The notes beneath the pieces were generated by a model. It did not search any database. It was not told where the DNA came from and saw nothing but the letters and a program-made list of their open reading frames with translations. 64,000 nucleotides of DNA from Neodiprion pinetum (lineage: Eukaryota > Arthropoda > Insecta > Hymenoptera > Diprionidae): positions 12,265,871 through 12,329,870 of the forward strand of contig NC_060234.1 of assembly GCF_021155775.2 (NCBI RefSeq), given 5' to 3'. Both the position numbers and the translations under genes were made by a program. Positions 36,345 through 49,007 of the stretch are shown one piece after another; the first letter of the stretch is position 1; each line of letters starts with the position of its first letter.

Positions 36345-38960
36345 TATTTTGATGCGCCATTCTTCAAATCTGATAGTAAAAGTTATAAGTTACATACTCA
36401 GACCTTTGGTTTACTGATAGGTTTACCGCTTTCACCGATATTAGCAGATCTTATTATAGACGACTTGGAGTCTCATTGCATCAACGAACTTCCATTTGAT
36501 TTGTCTTTTCACTTTCGATACGTTGATGACATTTTAACGACAATTCCTCGGTCACACATTGATGTGTTAATTAATTGCTTTAACGAATACCACCAGCGGT
36601 TACAATTCACGTATGAAATTGAAACTCAGGTCGTATTAGTTTTCGAGATGTATGGATTATCAACTCCCAGTGAACACAATTATGTCAAACTGATGTCAGA
36701 ATGACGTCATGTCACGTCATGATTTACGTAAGATGTGAGTCATATATGAGTCACATATGACTCATAATTTCCCACTTCCTGACGTAAGATTCTTACGTAA
36801 GATAAATGACGTAAATATGACCTCCAATTGACATCATTATGACTTAACTGACGTCAAAATGACATAACTCTGATGTCATAAAGAAGTAAAGTCGGTACCG
36901 GAATCTTACAAAAATATGACGTCCAGCTGACGTACTTGTTATTTAGCTGACGTCAAGATGACTTAAATTTGAGGTAAAATAGTGATGTAAAGTTGCTTAC
37001 AAAATTGTGACGTCTGGCTGACATGATTATAACTTACCTGACGTCTCGATGACATAACTCTGATGTCATAGTGATAAAAAGTATTTAAGAATGCTTATAA
37101 TAATATAACTGTTACAACAGAACTTGTAAAGTCAAAATGTTTATATTTTTCATTTATAAATAGTGATTATTTTGTTACTGTACCTCTATTACAATATAAT
37201 AATTAATTTTGAAATTAGTTTATATATTTTATTTATGACAATATCCTAATATTTTCAATGTTAAAAATATATTTAATGTTTGCATTTAAAGAGAATTTGC
37301 GGTAAGTTAAATTTGGACACTAAATATAAAAGTAAAAATTAAGAAATGTCATATGAAATTCCACTTATGAATTATTAAATCAATACATGATACAACATAG
37401 AACATAAATAGAAAAGTATCGTTGAACGTTTTTTTTTATACCGTCGTGACATTAGTATTATGTCACTCGTATGTAAAAGAATGACCGGAAGCTGATGCTT
37501 AAGTATGACGTTCATCCAACATCAATTTTACGTAAAAGTATGAGTTGTTTCTTACGTAAGAATATGACGGTATTATGATATCCTTTTGACGTCAGAATAT
37601 GACTTGTAATTTATGTAATTGTATGATTTATTTCTTACGTAAATAATATATAAATTTATGACTTTGATGCGACGTCACACATGTGATAGGGATAAGACGT
37701 AATATTTACGTAATATTTAAGTCACAATCATGACGTCATATAAAAGTCAAATTTTATATCAGCACTATGTCATAATGATGTCATACTACATGACATCATA
37801 TCAGAGTCATCAATAAAGTCATTTTTATGTCATATCTATGTAAAAAGTCGATGATCTCTATGTGACCTATCTATGACGTCATATGGAGGTCATGTGTTCA
37901 CTGGGCTGTGATTCGACTATTTTGATGGATTGGTACCAAGAGCCGACATGGTTTAAACGCTATTTAAATTTTGACTCACATCACCCGAGAGCATACGAAA
38001 TTGGCACTATAAACAATTTAGTGGGTAGAGGAATTAAACTGGCAAATCAATGCTTCCGGGAAAAAAATCTATCTACAATTAAAGAGCGTTGTTAAACAAT
38101 GGTTACCCTTTAGTAGTCTTAAACCAAACCATTAATGTGCGTTTGGATACTTTGTCTACGCATGAGAACAATAACAACACAGGGTCCTTGCTACCAATCG
38201 AAAAAGGGAAAACATTTGTGGCCATCACATATGTCGCAGGCCCTTTAGAATCTCTAAATCGATCTTTCAATAACTATGATATTCAATTCGTGGGTAAAAA
38301 TATGAATGACTTACATTCTGTGTTTGATTCCGGATAGACTACCGAAAGAGAAAAAGTCGAATTTGGTACACAAAATTGACTGAAGAAATGATAAAAAACC
38401 TTATTTAGGACAAACCAGTAGATATCTTTCAGTTAAAAGTAATATGGGATTAATTTCTGTTCCTGGTGTTATTGGAACATACGCGCGGGTAATGACGAAT
38501 TCATGGGGGTTGATGAAAAAAGAGGAAAATACTTTATTGAATTGAACAAAGAATCTTACGATGCTAATTTCGCGACGTCGACTTTACTCTTCGACTGCCT
38601 CGTGTCAACTGCCTCGTGGCTCTCGCGCGCTCTCTGGCGGCGATCTTTTCAAACACGCACTCTCGCACACACACACAAATCATTCGCACTCGCTCGTGGC
38701 GCTGTCGCCGTTTTTCCAAAATCCTACAGTAATAAACATAAAAATAATATTAAGGATAACGAAGATCATTATACAGTTTTAACCAAACACATCACAAGTT
38801 TCACTACGAAAATGTTAGTGTTTTACACCAAGAATCAAACTACTTTAAACGTATTTGATTGGAGATGTGTGACATTCTAAAACACCAGGATTCTGTAAAC
38901 CTTAGACAGGATGTGGAAAAGCTTAGTGATATCTATATTCATTTGATTACCGAACGGATC
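36345..38960 (+). pseudogene. Penelope-like element, RT and GIY-YIG remnant, split by a MITE
   Basis: Up to 36665: Penelope-type RT with GLPLSPILADLIIDDLES and RYVDDILTTIP, then LQFTYEIE. After the MITE at 36666-37905 the thumb/connector resumes (DWYQEPTWFKRYLNFDSHHP, then IGTINNLVGRGI), then after a stop NNGYPLVVLNQTI. Around 38340-38420 a GIY-YIG nuclease remnant can be read (VHKI, then YLGQTSRYL) across a stop. Near 38850-38930 the closing segment FDW ... LSDIYIHLI follows a frameshift. A GC-rich stretch at about 38570-38720 does not fit the family and may be another insertion. Inactive. Confidence 0.75.
36666..37905. mobile_element. Palindrome-rich MITE with 13-bp TIRs inside the Penelope ORF
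   Basis: Starts CCCAGTGAACACA (36666-36678) and ends with its inverted copy TGTGTTCACTGGG (37893-37905). The flanks share only CT, so the target duplication is not certain. The interior has dozens of short palindromes (TGACGTCA, TTACGTAA, ATGACTCAT and variants) in the first and last ~400 bp, with AT-rich sequence in the middle. No coding capacity. Confidence 0.75.
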
Positions 38961-39640
38961 TAGGGATAATTTATCGATCGGGTCATCAGACCAATAGCAT
39001 AGCCCATCTAATCTTCAATTTACATAATTAGGGTTCTTTTTGGGTCTCTTTCTGCCTATACTGGTTGAAAAGCACGCACGTGTTCTTTGTTCTTCTGTTC
39101 AATTTAGTAGTTTGAAATTCAATTTGGACGTATGGAGGCATGGAAATGATGGAAAAAGAGGAAAGTTATTTAGCGAGCTTGTCTCCATGGCTTGATACTG
39201 GTTTCTCTCTTCATGTAATTTAAAGATTTGTTTTAAGGTTAGTCGTTACTCTATCTCATACCTAATTTTTTTCGAATCAAATTCAGCGGTTTCTTTCACG
39301 ATTGAGTCTTATCGTTTTTCTACAGTCATCCACAAAAAAGATTCACCGCTTGAAAGTATGCGGTTACAGTTACGGAGTACGAATAAAATCTTTGTTTTTT
39401 TAATTTAATGTCGTTTTTTTGGTTTTTGTTTTACTACTTTAGATAGTTGGTCGCAAAGTAAGACCATTTGTTCACACAGATATCATGGGAAATGGTCTAT
39501 GTTTAAACTAATTATTATGGACATGAAGGACCTCAATCTTTTTTACCATGTATTATAACCAAATTAAAACTGTCTGAAGACGAACTCCACAGCGATAAGT
39601 AATATAAGTCTGCGCCTAACTCTTAATGGTAAGTATATAA
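38961..39640. other. Non-coding 3' region of the Penelope-like element
   Basis: No gene supported. By position it is the 3' part of the Penelope-like element leading to the terminal repeat with the hammerhead-like core. Confidence 0.35.
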
Positions 39641-39728
39641 CAAGGTTGTTCTTTCATCTTTAATCACTGTGCGATTGTACAATACAATTTTTTGATTTTT
39701 TATGACTGAATAGAATAAAATTGTTTCC

Positions 39729-39758
39729 CTGAGGAGGGCTCACAGAACGAGCCGAAAC
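39729..39758 (+). ncRNA. Hammerhead-like core in a Penelope-type terminal repeat
   Basis: CTGAGGA (39729-39735), a five-pair stem GGCTC/GAGCC (37-41 with 49-53 of the 39700 block), and GAAAC (39754-39758). This is the same arrangement as at 12415-12443 with a better stem II. It lies about 800 bp beyond the Penelope ORF remnant on the same strand, where a terminal repeat is expected. Helix I is not clear. Confidence 0.5.
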
Positions 39759-40524
39759 GTTGGAAAAAATTGGAGTCTGTATTTCGACATTTCCTAACCT
39801 ACATTTCCAAGAAATTCTCCACCCAACTATATTATTGAGGTCAAGATTTTTCTTAATATTTTTTAAACAATGTTTTGTTCAAACAGTTAATTGATAAATC
39901 TTGGACCTTACTATCATTTAAATTAAATTTTCTCATTGTCTTTATCGAGGTTGATTTTTTTCGATTTATTTCTCAGCATAAAGTATTCAATATTGTCGAC
40001 GAAACCTTTAAAAGAATTTTTTGATCATAGAGCCCGTTTAACTTCCATTTTCGAATTTTCACTGTTTCTTTCGAATTGAAGTGGGAACACGATGATATAT
40101 TTTCAAAATTCTAAGTTGATGAGTTGATGAAAAATGCTAATGAAATTTATAAACAAATTAGTAATGATTTATTAATGTCAAACACAAGTTTGAAATATAC
40201 CAGTACACAAAATGTGGCAAGATCTTGAAAATCGACCTCATGCATATTTTTATACGACTAATGAGTTCGACAATAGTCGTCTGAATATTCGTATGCGCGA
40301 CGTTTTTGTGATTTCTTGCAACTTTCAACCGTCCATATCTTCTTACAAAAACTCACAAATTTCTTTCGAGAAAGACGTGTATCATTATTTCATATATAGA
40401 ACACGTCTGCAAAATTAAAGTAAAGTCGGAATTATTGATTATAAATTTTAACGAAAAACGTTTGGTTTGGCGTGGAATGAGCAATATGGGATATTCACTG
40501 AAACAAATACTAAAACCGTCTCGA
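39759..40524. other. Non-coding spacer
   Basis: Short open frames here are not supported. Nothing recognised between the Penelope remnant and the next LTR. Confidence 0.35.
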
Positions 40525-40966
40525 TGTTTACGTTCGACGTATCGCCACTCGTATATTTCTCTTGCTCACTAACTCTCCCACATTTCTTTTATTAATATCA
40601 CAGTCTCTGTCCTGTCTTCTTACCTCTATCTAGCTTCACGCTACTCCACTATCGCCCTTAGCTAATTCCATTCCCTTCCGTCTATATTCTCATATCTTTC
40701 TTGCACACATACGCTTTGTTTCTAGGGACACTCCCATTCTAACTCTCAAGAATGTCACATCTAGACTTCTTATATACCTTTCGCACTGCACACTTCGTTC
40801 TTACCGTTGTCTCAACTTCTTCACAATAAACATATAATTGATATTTCAAACAAACACAAGGTTATTCCACTTAAATCCTAACTTCCGGTTGTCCTAGTAC
40901 GTAAAAGCGAAGCCAAACCAGTCAATTCCTACCGCTCGAGAGTAATCCCCCGTCACGGACGTAACA
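40525..40966 (+). repeat. Probable LTR of a truncated LTR retrotransposon
   Basis: Begins TGTTTACG and ends CGTAACA, imperfect inverted ends. It is pyrimidine-rich, contains AATAAA near 40835, and is followed directly by TTGGTGGCTAGCGGTGG, a primer-binding-site type leader seen in insect LTR elements. A second copy is not in the window, so the left border is a best guess. Confidence 0.55.
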
Positions 40967-41429
40967 TTGGTGGCTAGCGGTGGTCTTCGCTTTTCGGAAA
41001 TTCAACGCTACAATTCTTCACGTGTGTGCTACGTATGAAGTGTTTTCCAACAGACTGATTCCAAATAGTACAAGCTCAATCATGTTAATATAAAAGTGAC
41101 ACTATTGTGTCATAGTGTTGAGGACACACCGAAGAAAATTACATTCTATGTCTAACGCGATAATCAAAGATCTCTGATTCATACAAACGCCAAAAACAAA
41201 TCTGCATCTCCAAATGTATATTTCTGCCAAACTATTTTCTGCTGCTACTACGACGAAATCTTCATTCTTCACGACGTCTAAGACAACATAACGCACGTCG
41301 ACGTCATGATTACCTACAGACATGACGTCGCTATACGACTATCTTTATGGAAGAATGTAGCATCTACTTGCATTCCTTCTCTTCATCTCCACTTTGTAAG
41401 TCCACAACTCCCAAGTTAAAACTTATAAT

Positions 41430-42110
41430 ATGGATACTGAAACCACTTTTTTGCACCTGCCTTTTAAAGATGCATTTGCTCTGATTCTCACGTTTAATGG
41501 AACTAATATGCCCGTATCCGAATTTATAACTAAAGTAGAATGCACAAAGCCGGCTGTCTTAGCCAGAGATCTGAATTTATTTTCCACACTCATTCGCACG
41601 GAAATCGAAGGCAACGCGAGTAAGTATGTCGAGTCAGATAACCCAGATTCTCTTCGAGATTTGCTAAACTGTCTAAGACAGGCCTACTCATCTAAACAAC
41701 ACCTCCCAAATATCTAGTTAGACCTCGCATAATCGGCACAGAAGTGAGACGAAAGTGTTTTAAATTATGGTGCTAGAATAAAACACCTGTGAGGACAATC
41801 GTGCGAATCAATAGAAGGCTCAGAGTCTATCAGTGATGCTCAGATGCTAAAGAAAAATATCAAAGAAACCGCAAAACTAGATTTAAAAAGATTTATGAAA
41901 GGTTTACTAGACGAATCAGAAATAAGACTGGCTCACGAGGATCCACAAACTCTACAAGTGGCTATAGATACGGTCACTAAGCAGAAAAACTATTATCAGA
42001 TAGACTTAAAATACTTAAACTTCTGAACAAGGCACCGCAATAATACACCTTGCACGCTTTGTGGTCGCAGAGGCTACTCAAGCGATAAGTGCCGTTCAAA
42101 TCGTTCCCAA
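41430..42110 (+). pseudogene. Gag fragment of a Gypsy-type LTR element
   Basis: MDTETTFLHLPFKDAFALIL opens a gag-like region (PVSEFITKVE, then LIRTEIEGNA). After lesions it continues at 41844 (LKRFMKGLLDESEIRLAHED) and ends in a degenerate knuckle CTLCGRRGYSSDKC near 42052-42095, where Tyr replaces the usual His. No protease or RT follows; the element is cut off by about 42300. Several frameshifts. Confidence 0.6.
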
Positions 42111-43026
42111 TATCTCCAGAATCCAAATGTCCACCAAGCGCCAAGTTTTCCAAAACAACACTAATCGTCAAAAATAGGACAATACAAACACTCAATATCG
42201 CGCAGGAGACCCAGCAAACCAGTCTTAGACCAGACGCGAAATAACAGCCAACGCCCACAACTGTATAATATACCAAATCCTTCGCAATCGAATATTAGGG
42301 TTAATTGTGTTGGAGGTCTTCTGGTTATCGAGATTAAAACACGAAATATTTAAGATTAATACGATTCAGAATGCTCTTTTATATAGCATAACTTTTACAG
42401 GGTGTAGATATCACTGACAAGGAAACTGCCTGAGGTGTCCTCGCTCGATATCGTCCACTTAAGGATATGATATTCTTTATCAAAATCTAAGTGACACGTA
42501 TTTTTTTTTATCGAGGGATAAACGGCTTAAACGGGTGAAATTACCCCCCAAAGTTGTGCATCCCCAGTGGTAGTTTCATAGTTTCGCGTACTTCCAATTG
42601 AGATATTTGAATAAAACTAATTGGAAAATAATTCTTATGGCGAATAATGAAAAATGCATTCTGACCGGCTACGACGGGGTTGAATAGTCGAAAATTATAG
42701 GGGTTGAAAGTTAAAAAAAATTTGTAACTAAAAAACCGTTGTTCGGATTTCAATGAAATTAATTGAATTTAAAACAGCAGAAAAAAGTAGGGGATACGTG
42801 TTTATGCGTTTTTCAAAATACCGTCAGTTAAGGGGGGAACGACCCTTATACACTGCAGCCGAATTCCCAATAAAATGGCACTGTTTGGTGACTGAAGGTC
42901 GTTGGATATCGCGCCATCATAGTTTCTCTAGATCGCCGCGCTCTATCTATCAAAACTAGTTCAGTGTCTATTTGCTGCGTGCTTTTTTTTTTATTCTGGT
43001 CTTAGTATATATTTATTCCAGTTATA
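42111..43026. other. Non-coding spacer
   Basis: No gene or clear mobile element. Probably older repeat debris. Confidence 0.35.
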
Positions 43027-43990
43027 CAGTGTGGTCCATTTAAGTTGACACAGCAGAATATCTCGAGAACCAGCCATTTTAGAGAAAGATGTTTGAAATA
43101 AAAGTTTGATGGTTCAAAGGGGGAAAAACGCTGTGTCATCGTGCATTTGATTTGGTGGCGGTTTACAAGGTCATTTGGAGGTCAACATTGTTTTTTTAAA
43201 TACGAAGATGTAGTTTTTTCATACGTTTGCATTTTACACATAAAAATAAAGAACTTTCATCAAAAATTTTTTATACGACATTAAAGAAAAAGTCTACAGC
43301 ACTTGTTTTGGTGTGGTTAAGAAATTAAAACCCTTGCTGTACTAATTTGCTGTAAATACTTTAATGAAACGAGGACGCGTAATTTCTTGGCGCTCGCTCG
43401 TCGCCATGTTTTTGTTACTTCTAAACTTTGGTTGAGGCGGCGCCTCGATCTCTTTATTTCCACGGTTGCCAAGTCTTACAATGAAAATACCCTATCACAT
43501 GAACAAGCACCATACCAACCACTCCAGAAAATATTAAGGAACGAATTGGAAATGCTTGCAAGGGCATCGATAGAGGAACTTTATTACGCTGTCTCGCATC
43601 TTTTATAAAACGTATTGAGAAATGTATTAAAGTTGACAGGCATAATTTTGAGCATAGATCGAAATGGCTATTTTTTTTTTATGTTGTAATTTACTGTTTA
43701 TTTGCACAATATCAAATACCTTGAAAAATTGATGTCGCATGAAAAAAAGTTTGGGCTAAAAGTTTTTCATTTTTATGTGTAAGATGCAAATGTGTGGAAA
43801 AAAATCCATGTTTCTATTTAAAAAAATAATGTCGACCTCCAAATGACCTTGTAAACATTCACCAAATCGAAAGTATGATGGCACAGTGTTTTTCCCTCTT
43901 TAAACCATCAAACTTTTATTTTAAACATCTTTCTCTAAAATGGCTGGTTCTTGAGATATTCTGTTGTGTCAACTTAAATGAACCACCCTG
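43027..43990. mobile_element. Mariner-like element with about 265-bp TIRs, TA target site
   Basis: The left end starts CAGTGTGGTCCATTTAAG and the right end closes with CTTAAATGAACCACCCTG. TA flanks both (43025-43026, 43991-43992). Arms run inward to about 43290 and 43735. The core at 43500-43640 can be read as a loose match to a Tc1/mariner C-terminus (EELYYAVSHLL, stop, then VLKLTG), too weak to call a gene. Confidence 0.65.
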
Positions 43991-43992
43991 TA

Positions 43993-45557
43993 TATTCGCC
44001 ATGTGTAATTTATCTGATATTTCTTTAGTTTCAATTTCCTGTATGGCCTCGATTGGTTTTGTTTTTGTTTGAGATGTTCTAAGAGAAATACTGGTGATGA
44101 GGTAGGTAGGTTAGGATTCATTGCTAGAGAATTTTGACACCGAGACGACACTAGATTATTATAAAGATATTAATTTTTTATTTTTGTTATCACGATTAAA
44201 TATTTACACTATTTACAAACAAACTCGTTGAGACGACGAAATGTTGCTAATTACGACAAAACTTAATGAAGTAATTGAGAACGTGGCTTGCACGTGTTCG
44301 TTAACACGTTGAACTGAGTTGAGACGAAGACGAGAGGTTCTAGCAAACTGTTAAACAAAATAATTGTTGCAGAAAACTCAGAATAATGTTGAGCTTCAAT
44401 ATTTAAGTGAAAACTATGAGATTTGCTTGAGATGGTACTACAAAATTGAGATTACTATTTGGGAATACACGTAGTAATTTGATAACAAGAGAATGGCGTC
44501 CGCACTGTTAGGTAGCTTCTTCCGGAAGAATTGAGAACACGTTGTGTTGTCCGTTGGAGACGACTAAATTGCGCATGACTGGAATTTTCTACCATTTAGA
44601 AAATTCCGCGATGAGACGACGAGAAATTTCACCAAAAGAAAAATTACACGAGTTGTGGCGTGATATTTGACCAATGAGAAAATTCGAGAGGTGCACGTGG
44701 TTTTGATAAGTTAATTGCGCAGGCGCAAGTATTTGAATTGGTAATTTTCCCATTGGTCAGCTTTTCGCGGGCAATCTGAAATTGAGACGTCGGATGGCGC
44801 GTCAGTTGCCTCTCTCGAGAGGTGCTACCGCCATACGGACATGGCGCGGTTTTCGAACAGTTTTTATATTCACAATTTTAAACATTCGATGTTTGTTAGC
44901 GATTAGAGCTTAGGTTAGATAGTTGGCATTCTCTTATTTATTTCTCTTTTTCTTTCTTGCAAACCCACGTCATACGTGCACAGCTCATGTAAAGAGCAGA
45001 GTTCTTTTTTCAGACAATAAATAAAGTGTCACGCTTGTCACAAAATATTCTTTAAAATAAAAATAAAATTCGTTATACCCTCAAATTGCGGAACGGTTTC
45101 TGGCAGTTTCTTTTCCGATCGTGAAATCTTCCGGAGCCCGATATTTTAGTAGTTTGTGAGTTTATAATTTTGGAATCAACATGGCTAATGCTGTCAATAT
45201 TTAGAACTTTGGTTATTCGTTTTTCCATAAAATTGAAAGAAATCAGAAAGTTAACATGGAACGGCTTGTACACCATCGAATAAATAAAGGTTATCTTGTG
45301 ACGCAGAAGCACCAAAACAATTACATTTTATTTCGGCGAAGTTCTAATTTTATCTGCCTGTTCCGACGTATCATGCGAAACATACGATAAAAATAAATTA
45401 GTTTCTCTGGTCAAATGGAACGTAAAAAACTTGGAGCTCAAAAAATGAAATAGCCTGTCCCCTCCTTTTTCACGGCTGTTTAAATTCTCACTGCAAGTTC
45501 GGGCGGCCAGTTCAATAACTGCAGTCATTGTGTGCTGCCAGTTTTTAGTCCATATTC
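43993..45557. other. Non-coding stretch, GAGACGACG motifs
   Basis: GAGACGA(C/A) recurs at about 44141, 44231, 44322, 44559 and 44613. The end near 45005-45040 carries AATAAATAAAG. It could be a decayed LTR, but no paired copy or coding region was found. Confidence 0.35.
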
Positions 45558-45768
45558 TTAAGGTAGTACTACCGTTACCACAGGTGTCAAATTAGTGCTA
45601 TGTGTAATTTGACTTGTGCAGTATTTTAACTTGGCAACGCTGCGTAAAAGTAAAAGAGACAGAAGTATATTTTCTGTTTCACTTTGAATATGAGATGCGC
45701 AAACGTCTATTGCGTAAACACTTATTTATTTTTACAAATTCTTAGTTTATCCATGTCTATTTATTAAA

Positions 45769-48700
45769 ATGTCCGATATAAATTTATTAAATCACACTAA
45801 AAAAATATTTCATTGGAAAGGTAAAAGAGTTAACGTAGCAAAGTATAAAAAAAATCTGAAACAGGTGGCATTGGCTAAAAAGTTAAATGAAAAACATGGC
45901 AAGTTTACGTCACCTAACCCTACTGTCAACGAAAATACTACTGCCAATGAAAATACTACTGTCATTGAAAATACAACTCTCAACGAAAATACTACCGACA
46001 ACGAAGATACTACTGTCAACAAAAATACTACGGACAACGTAAATGAAATTAACGTAAATACTGAGGAGGAATCAGACTATGATTATGGTCGTCGAATAGT
46101 CCACTTAAAAACCTTAGGTAAAAATATGTTTTGTAGTCATTGTGACTTTTTATTATCGCTGACAGATTTGGTTTCTGAAAAGAGTATTGGATTAGCATCA
46201 ATTTTATACCTAAAATGCAGGATGTGTAATAGAGTAACTGGTGCGTCTACTGACATTCAACATATAGTGTCGAATGGTAATAGTCATTATGATTCGAATA
46301 CTCAACTCGTACTAGGTAGGTGTCAATAAAAAAGTTTTAATTAAAATAATTTTCTCAGTGTTAAATATGTATAGGAATTAATTTAATCAAAATTAATAAA
46401 ATCTAAATTATTATATTATCAATTTTAGGTTCTATGAACAGTGGAGTAGGAAACACGCACACAAATAAAGTTTTGACCGCAATGGATATCCCAGAAGTGA
46501 ATTGGAAGAGTTTTAAAACCCATGAAAATGAGGTAATTATAGGTGTTGAATGCATGGCCCAGGAGAGTTGTCTTGCTGCTGCTAAAGAAGAACGACGATT
46601 GACAATCGAAAATTTTGAAAAATTAAAACCTATGTTGTAAGTAATGGTCTCATATTGAAGTGTATAATTATAGAAATATTCAGAACAGTATTGAAATTTT
46701 TACAAGTTTTTAGAGATAAAATTTACCAGATTGAAAAATATTAAACATACAACGATTATTGTTCAGATGTTTTTTAAAACGAAATTGTACAAAATATTAA
46801 TTCAAATTGGAACTGTTAATTTCCAAAAAATACAATTATAAATATTTTTTTTTAATTTTAATTCGTCTGTCGAAGGTTTAATTATTATACAATTTTTTGC
46901 ATCCATTGTAAATATTAATAAATCATAAAATATTTTGAAATATGCTGCTATTGGTTGTTTCTTTTATTTTCAGATCTCCTAACTGTCAAGAAGATTTCCT
47001 TTTTCCTTCCTCGAGTAAAACTGACATTCAAAACAACAATATTCCTGATCATCATGTCGTACGCGTTGCAGTGTCTTTTGACATGGGATGGTTTACTAGA
47101 GGCACTGGAAAGACATATGATAGCTTATCAGGGACAGCAGCTTTGATAGGATACTTTACAAAAAAAGTTATTGCATATGTAACATTAAACCGTAAATGCG
47201 GAAAATGTGATCGTGGTCATTCACCCAGTGACCACGATTGTCGTATGAATTTCGTGGGCAGTGCTAAAGCCATGGAGCGTCATGCGGCTGTGCTTTTGAC
47301 TAAAGATAATGCAATTTTAAAAGCCTGTAATATTGAAGTTGGCATATTTATCGCTGACAACGATAGCAGCTCAATTTGTGCTGTCAGAGCTGCAAGTGAC
47401 CACGATGTCTTGAAACAGTCGGATAAAAACCACACGTGTAAAGGTGTTGTGGGAGAATTATTTAAAATTAGCAAAAATTTTAAAGAACTTACAAGCACTA
47501 CTATTCAATACTTCAAAAAATGCTTTAACTACTGTATTTCACAAAATGAAGGACATGTAATTAATATGACAAAAGCCATAAAAAATATACCTTATCATGC
47601 TTTTAATCATCATAATGACTGTGGGGACTGGTGTAGTTACAAATCAAATCCAGAAACTTATCAACACACAAATATTGGTAATGGTTTCAAAGATGGCAAC
47701 TTATTCGAGGCCTTAAAAAAAATATTTGATAATCTAGCTAATAAATCTAGTCAGTATGTGAGCGGAGCATCCAGTAATCCTAATGAGAGTTTGAATGCAA
47801 TGATTGTTAGTAAACCTCCAAAAAGTCGGCTCTATAGTAAATCTGCTGCAGGAGATGGAAGAGTTGCTTGTGCAATAAATAAAAAAAATGTTGGAGAAAA
47901 GTATGTTAATGATTTAATAAGTAATTTAAATATGCCATCAGGGATACATCGTGACAAATTTTGTAAATACGTTGACTACTTCAATAAAAAAAAATACGAC
48001 AATTCTGTGACGCGAGCTGCCAAGTCTAAAAGACTTGCATTAAAGGAAAGTAAAACAGCTTTGAAAAATAAAAATGAAGCCAAAGAAGGTACGACGTACG
48101 AAAGCAATATTGGACTACGTGATTTCATTCATGAAAGTATTCCTATTGTAACAATACAAGATTGCACGGATCCAATTTTTGTATTTTTTGATCTCGAGAC
48201 AGGTAGTTTCTCAAAAAATTCAGATATTCTTCAAATTGCTGCGAAGCATGAGCAGTTCGAGTTTTCTGTTTATGTAAAGTCAACTCAAAAAATTTCTGAA
48301 GAAGCTAGTAAAGTCCACGGATTACGGTTAATTCAGGGTAAACTTGAACTTCATGGTAAACCTGTTATACCATTGAGTTTGCCTGAAGCATTAGCTAGTT
48401 TTTATCAATTTTAACCTCGTTTGGTCGGAAGTGCATTTTAACAGCTCACAATTGTACATTTGACTATCCTCGTTTGATGAATGCTCTAGACAAATGTTTT
48501 TTTAAACATCATTTCCAAAGTATTGTTTCAGGGTACTGTGATTCATTGCCTGTGATTAAAAAAAAAACTGGTAAAACTAAGAAAGGTGAAAATAAATTAG
48601 AAAATCTTGCCAAAGAATTGGAGATAAATAATGAAAAAGCGCATGATGCTCTTTACGATGTTGTGATGCTGGATGCAGTTATAAAAAAATTAGGTATTAC

Positions 48701-49007
48701 TTCAAATGATTTAATTGCCAGTTTCTTTAATTGGCATGATGCATGCAATAAAATATCATTTTCTGAAAATTTGCCTGAAGCTTTGAAACATCTTGAATTA
48801 TTGAGAGATTGTGTATCAGCAGGTATGAGGAAAAAAATGGTTGCTGCAAATGTGACTTACGAACTGCTTGAAGATGCTTACAAAATAAATAAATATGCTG
48901 GTCTAGTACAAATTTTAGGTAAAGATGAAAATGGTGCAGTAAAAGTTACCAAAGCTAAAAAAATTTTGGATAAAATTTTTAATTACTTTGAAAGTAAAAA
49001 AAATTAA
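45769..49007 (+). CDS. Mutator-like DDE transposase fused to DEDDh exonuclease (copy A), one frameshift
   Basis: Exon 1 45769-46315, exon 2 46429-46636, exon 3 46974-49007, all GT-AG with agreeing phases; about 929 residues if the one frameshift is ignored. Exon 1 has a basic start, an 18-nt minisatellite (NENTTx repeats) and a CxxC pair (CSHCDF, then CRMC). Exon 3 carries the transposase: D in VSFDMGW, a zinc-like insert KCGKCDRGHSPSDHDC, D in IADNDSSS, E in SNPNESLNAM. It continues into an exonuclease: ExoI FFDLETGSFS, ExoII TAHNCTFDYPRL, ExoIII HDALYDVVML, i.e. D-E-D-D with the His of DEDDh. A missing T at about 48411 shifts the frame between ExoI and ExoII. Nuclear DNA transposition with end processing is the inferred role. 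Confidence 0.82.
45928..46050 (+). repeat. 18-nt coding minisatellite in exon 1
   Basis: Six to seven imperfect units of the type AATACTACTGTCAACGAA, encoding N-E-N-T-T-x. Absent from the paralogue at 58567, whose exon 1 is 162 nt shorter. Confidence 0.75.

Noticed and set aside
36666..37905. CRISPR-like array of short repeats
   Set aside because: Units are variable palindromes without constant repeats or spacers, in eukaryotic DNA; the TIRs show a MITE.
43387..43608. Mariner transposase gene
   Set aside because: Only a loose C-terminal resemblance with a stop inside; no D/D motifs, so not called as a gene.
44160..45040. LTR retrotransposon
   Set aside because: Repeated GAGACGAC motifs and a polyadenylation-like signal, but no second LTR, primer site or coding region.
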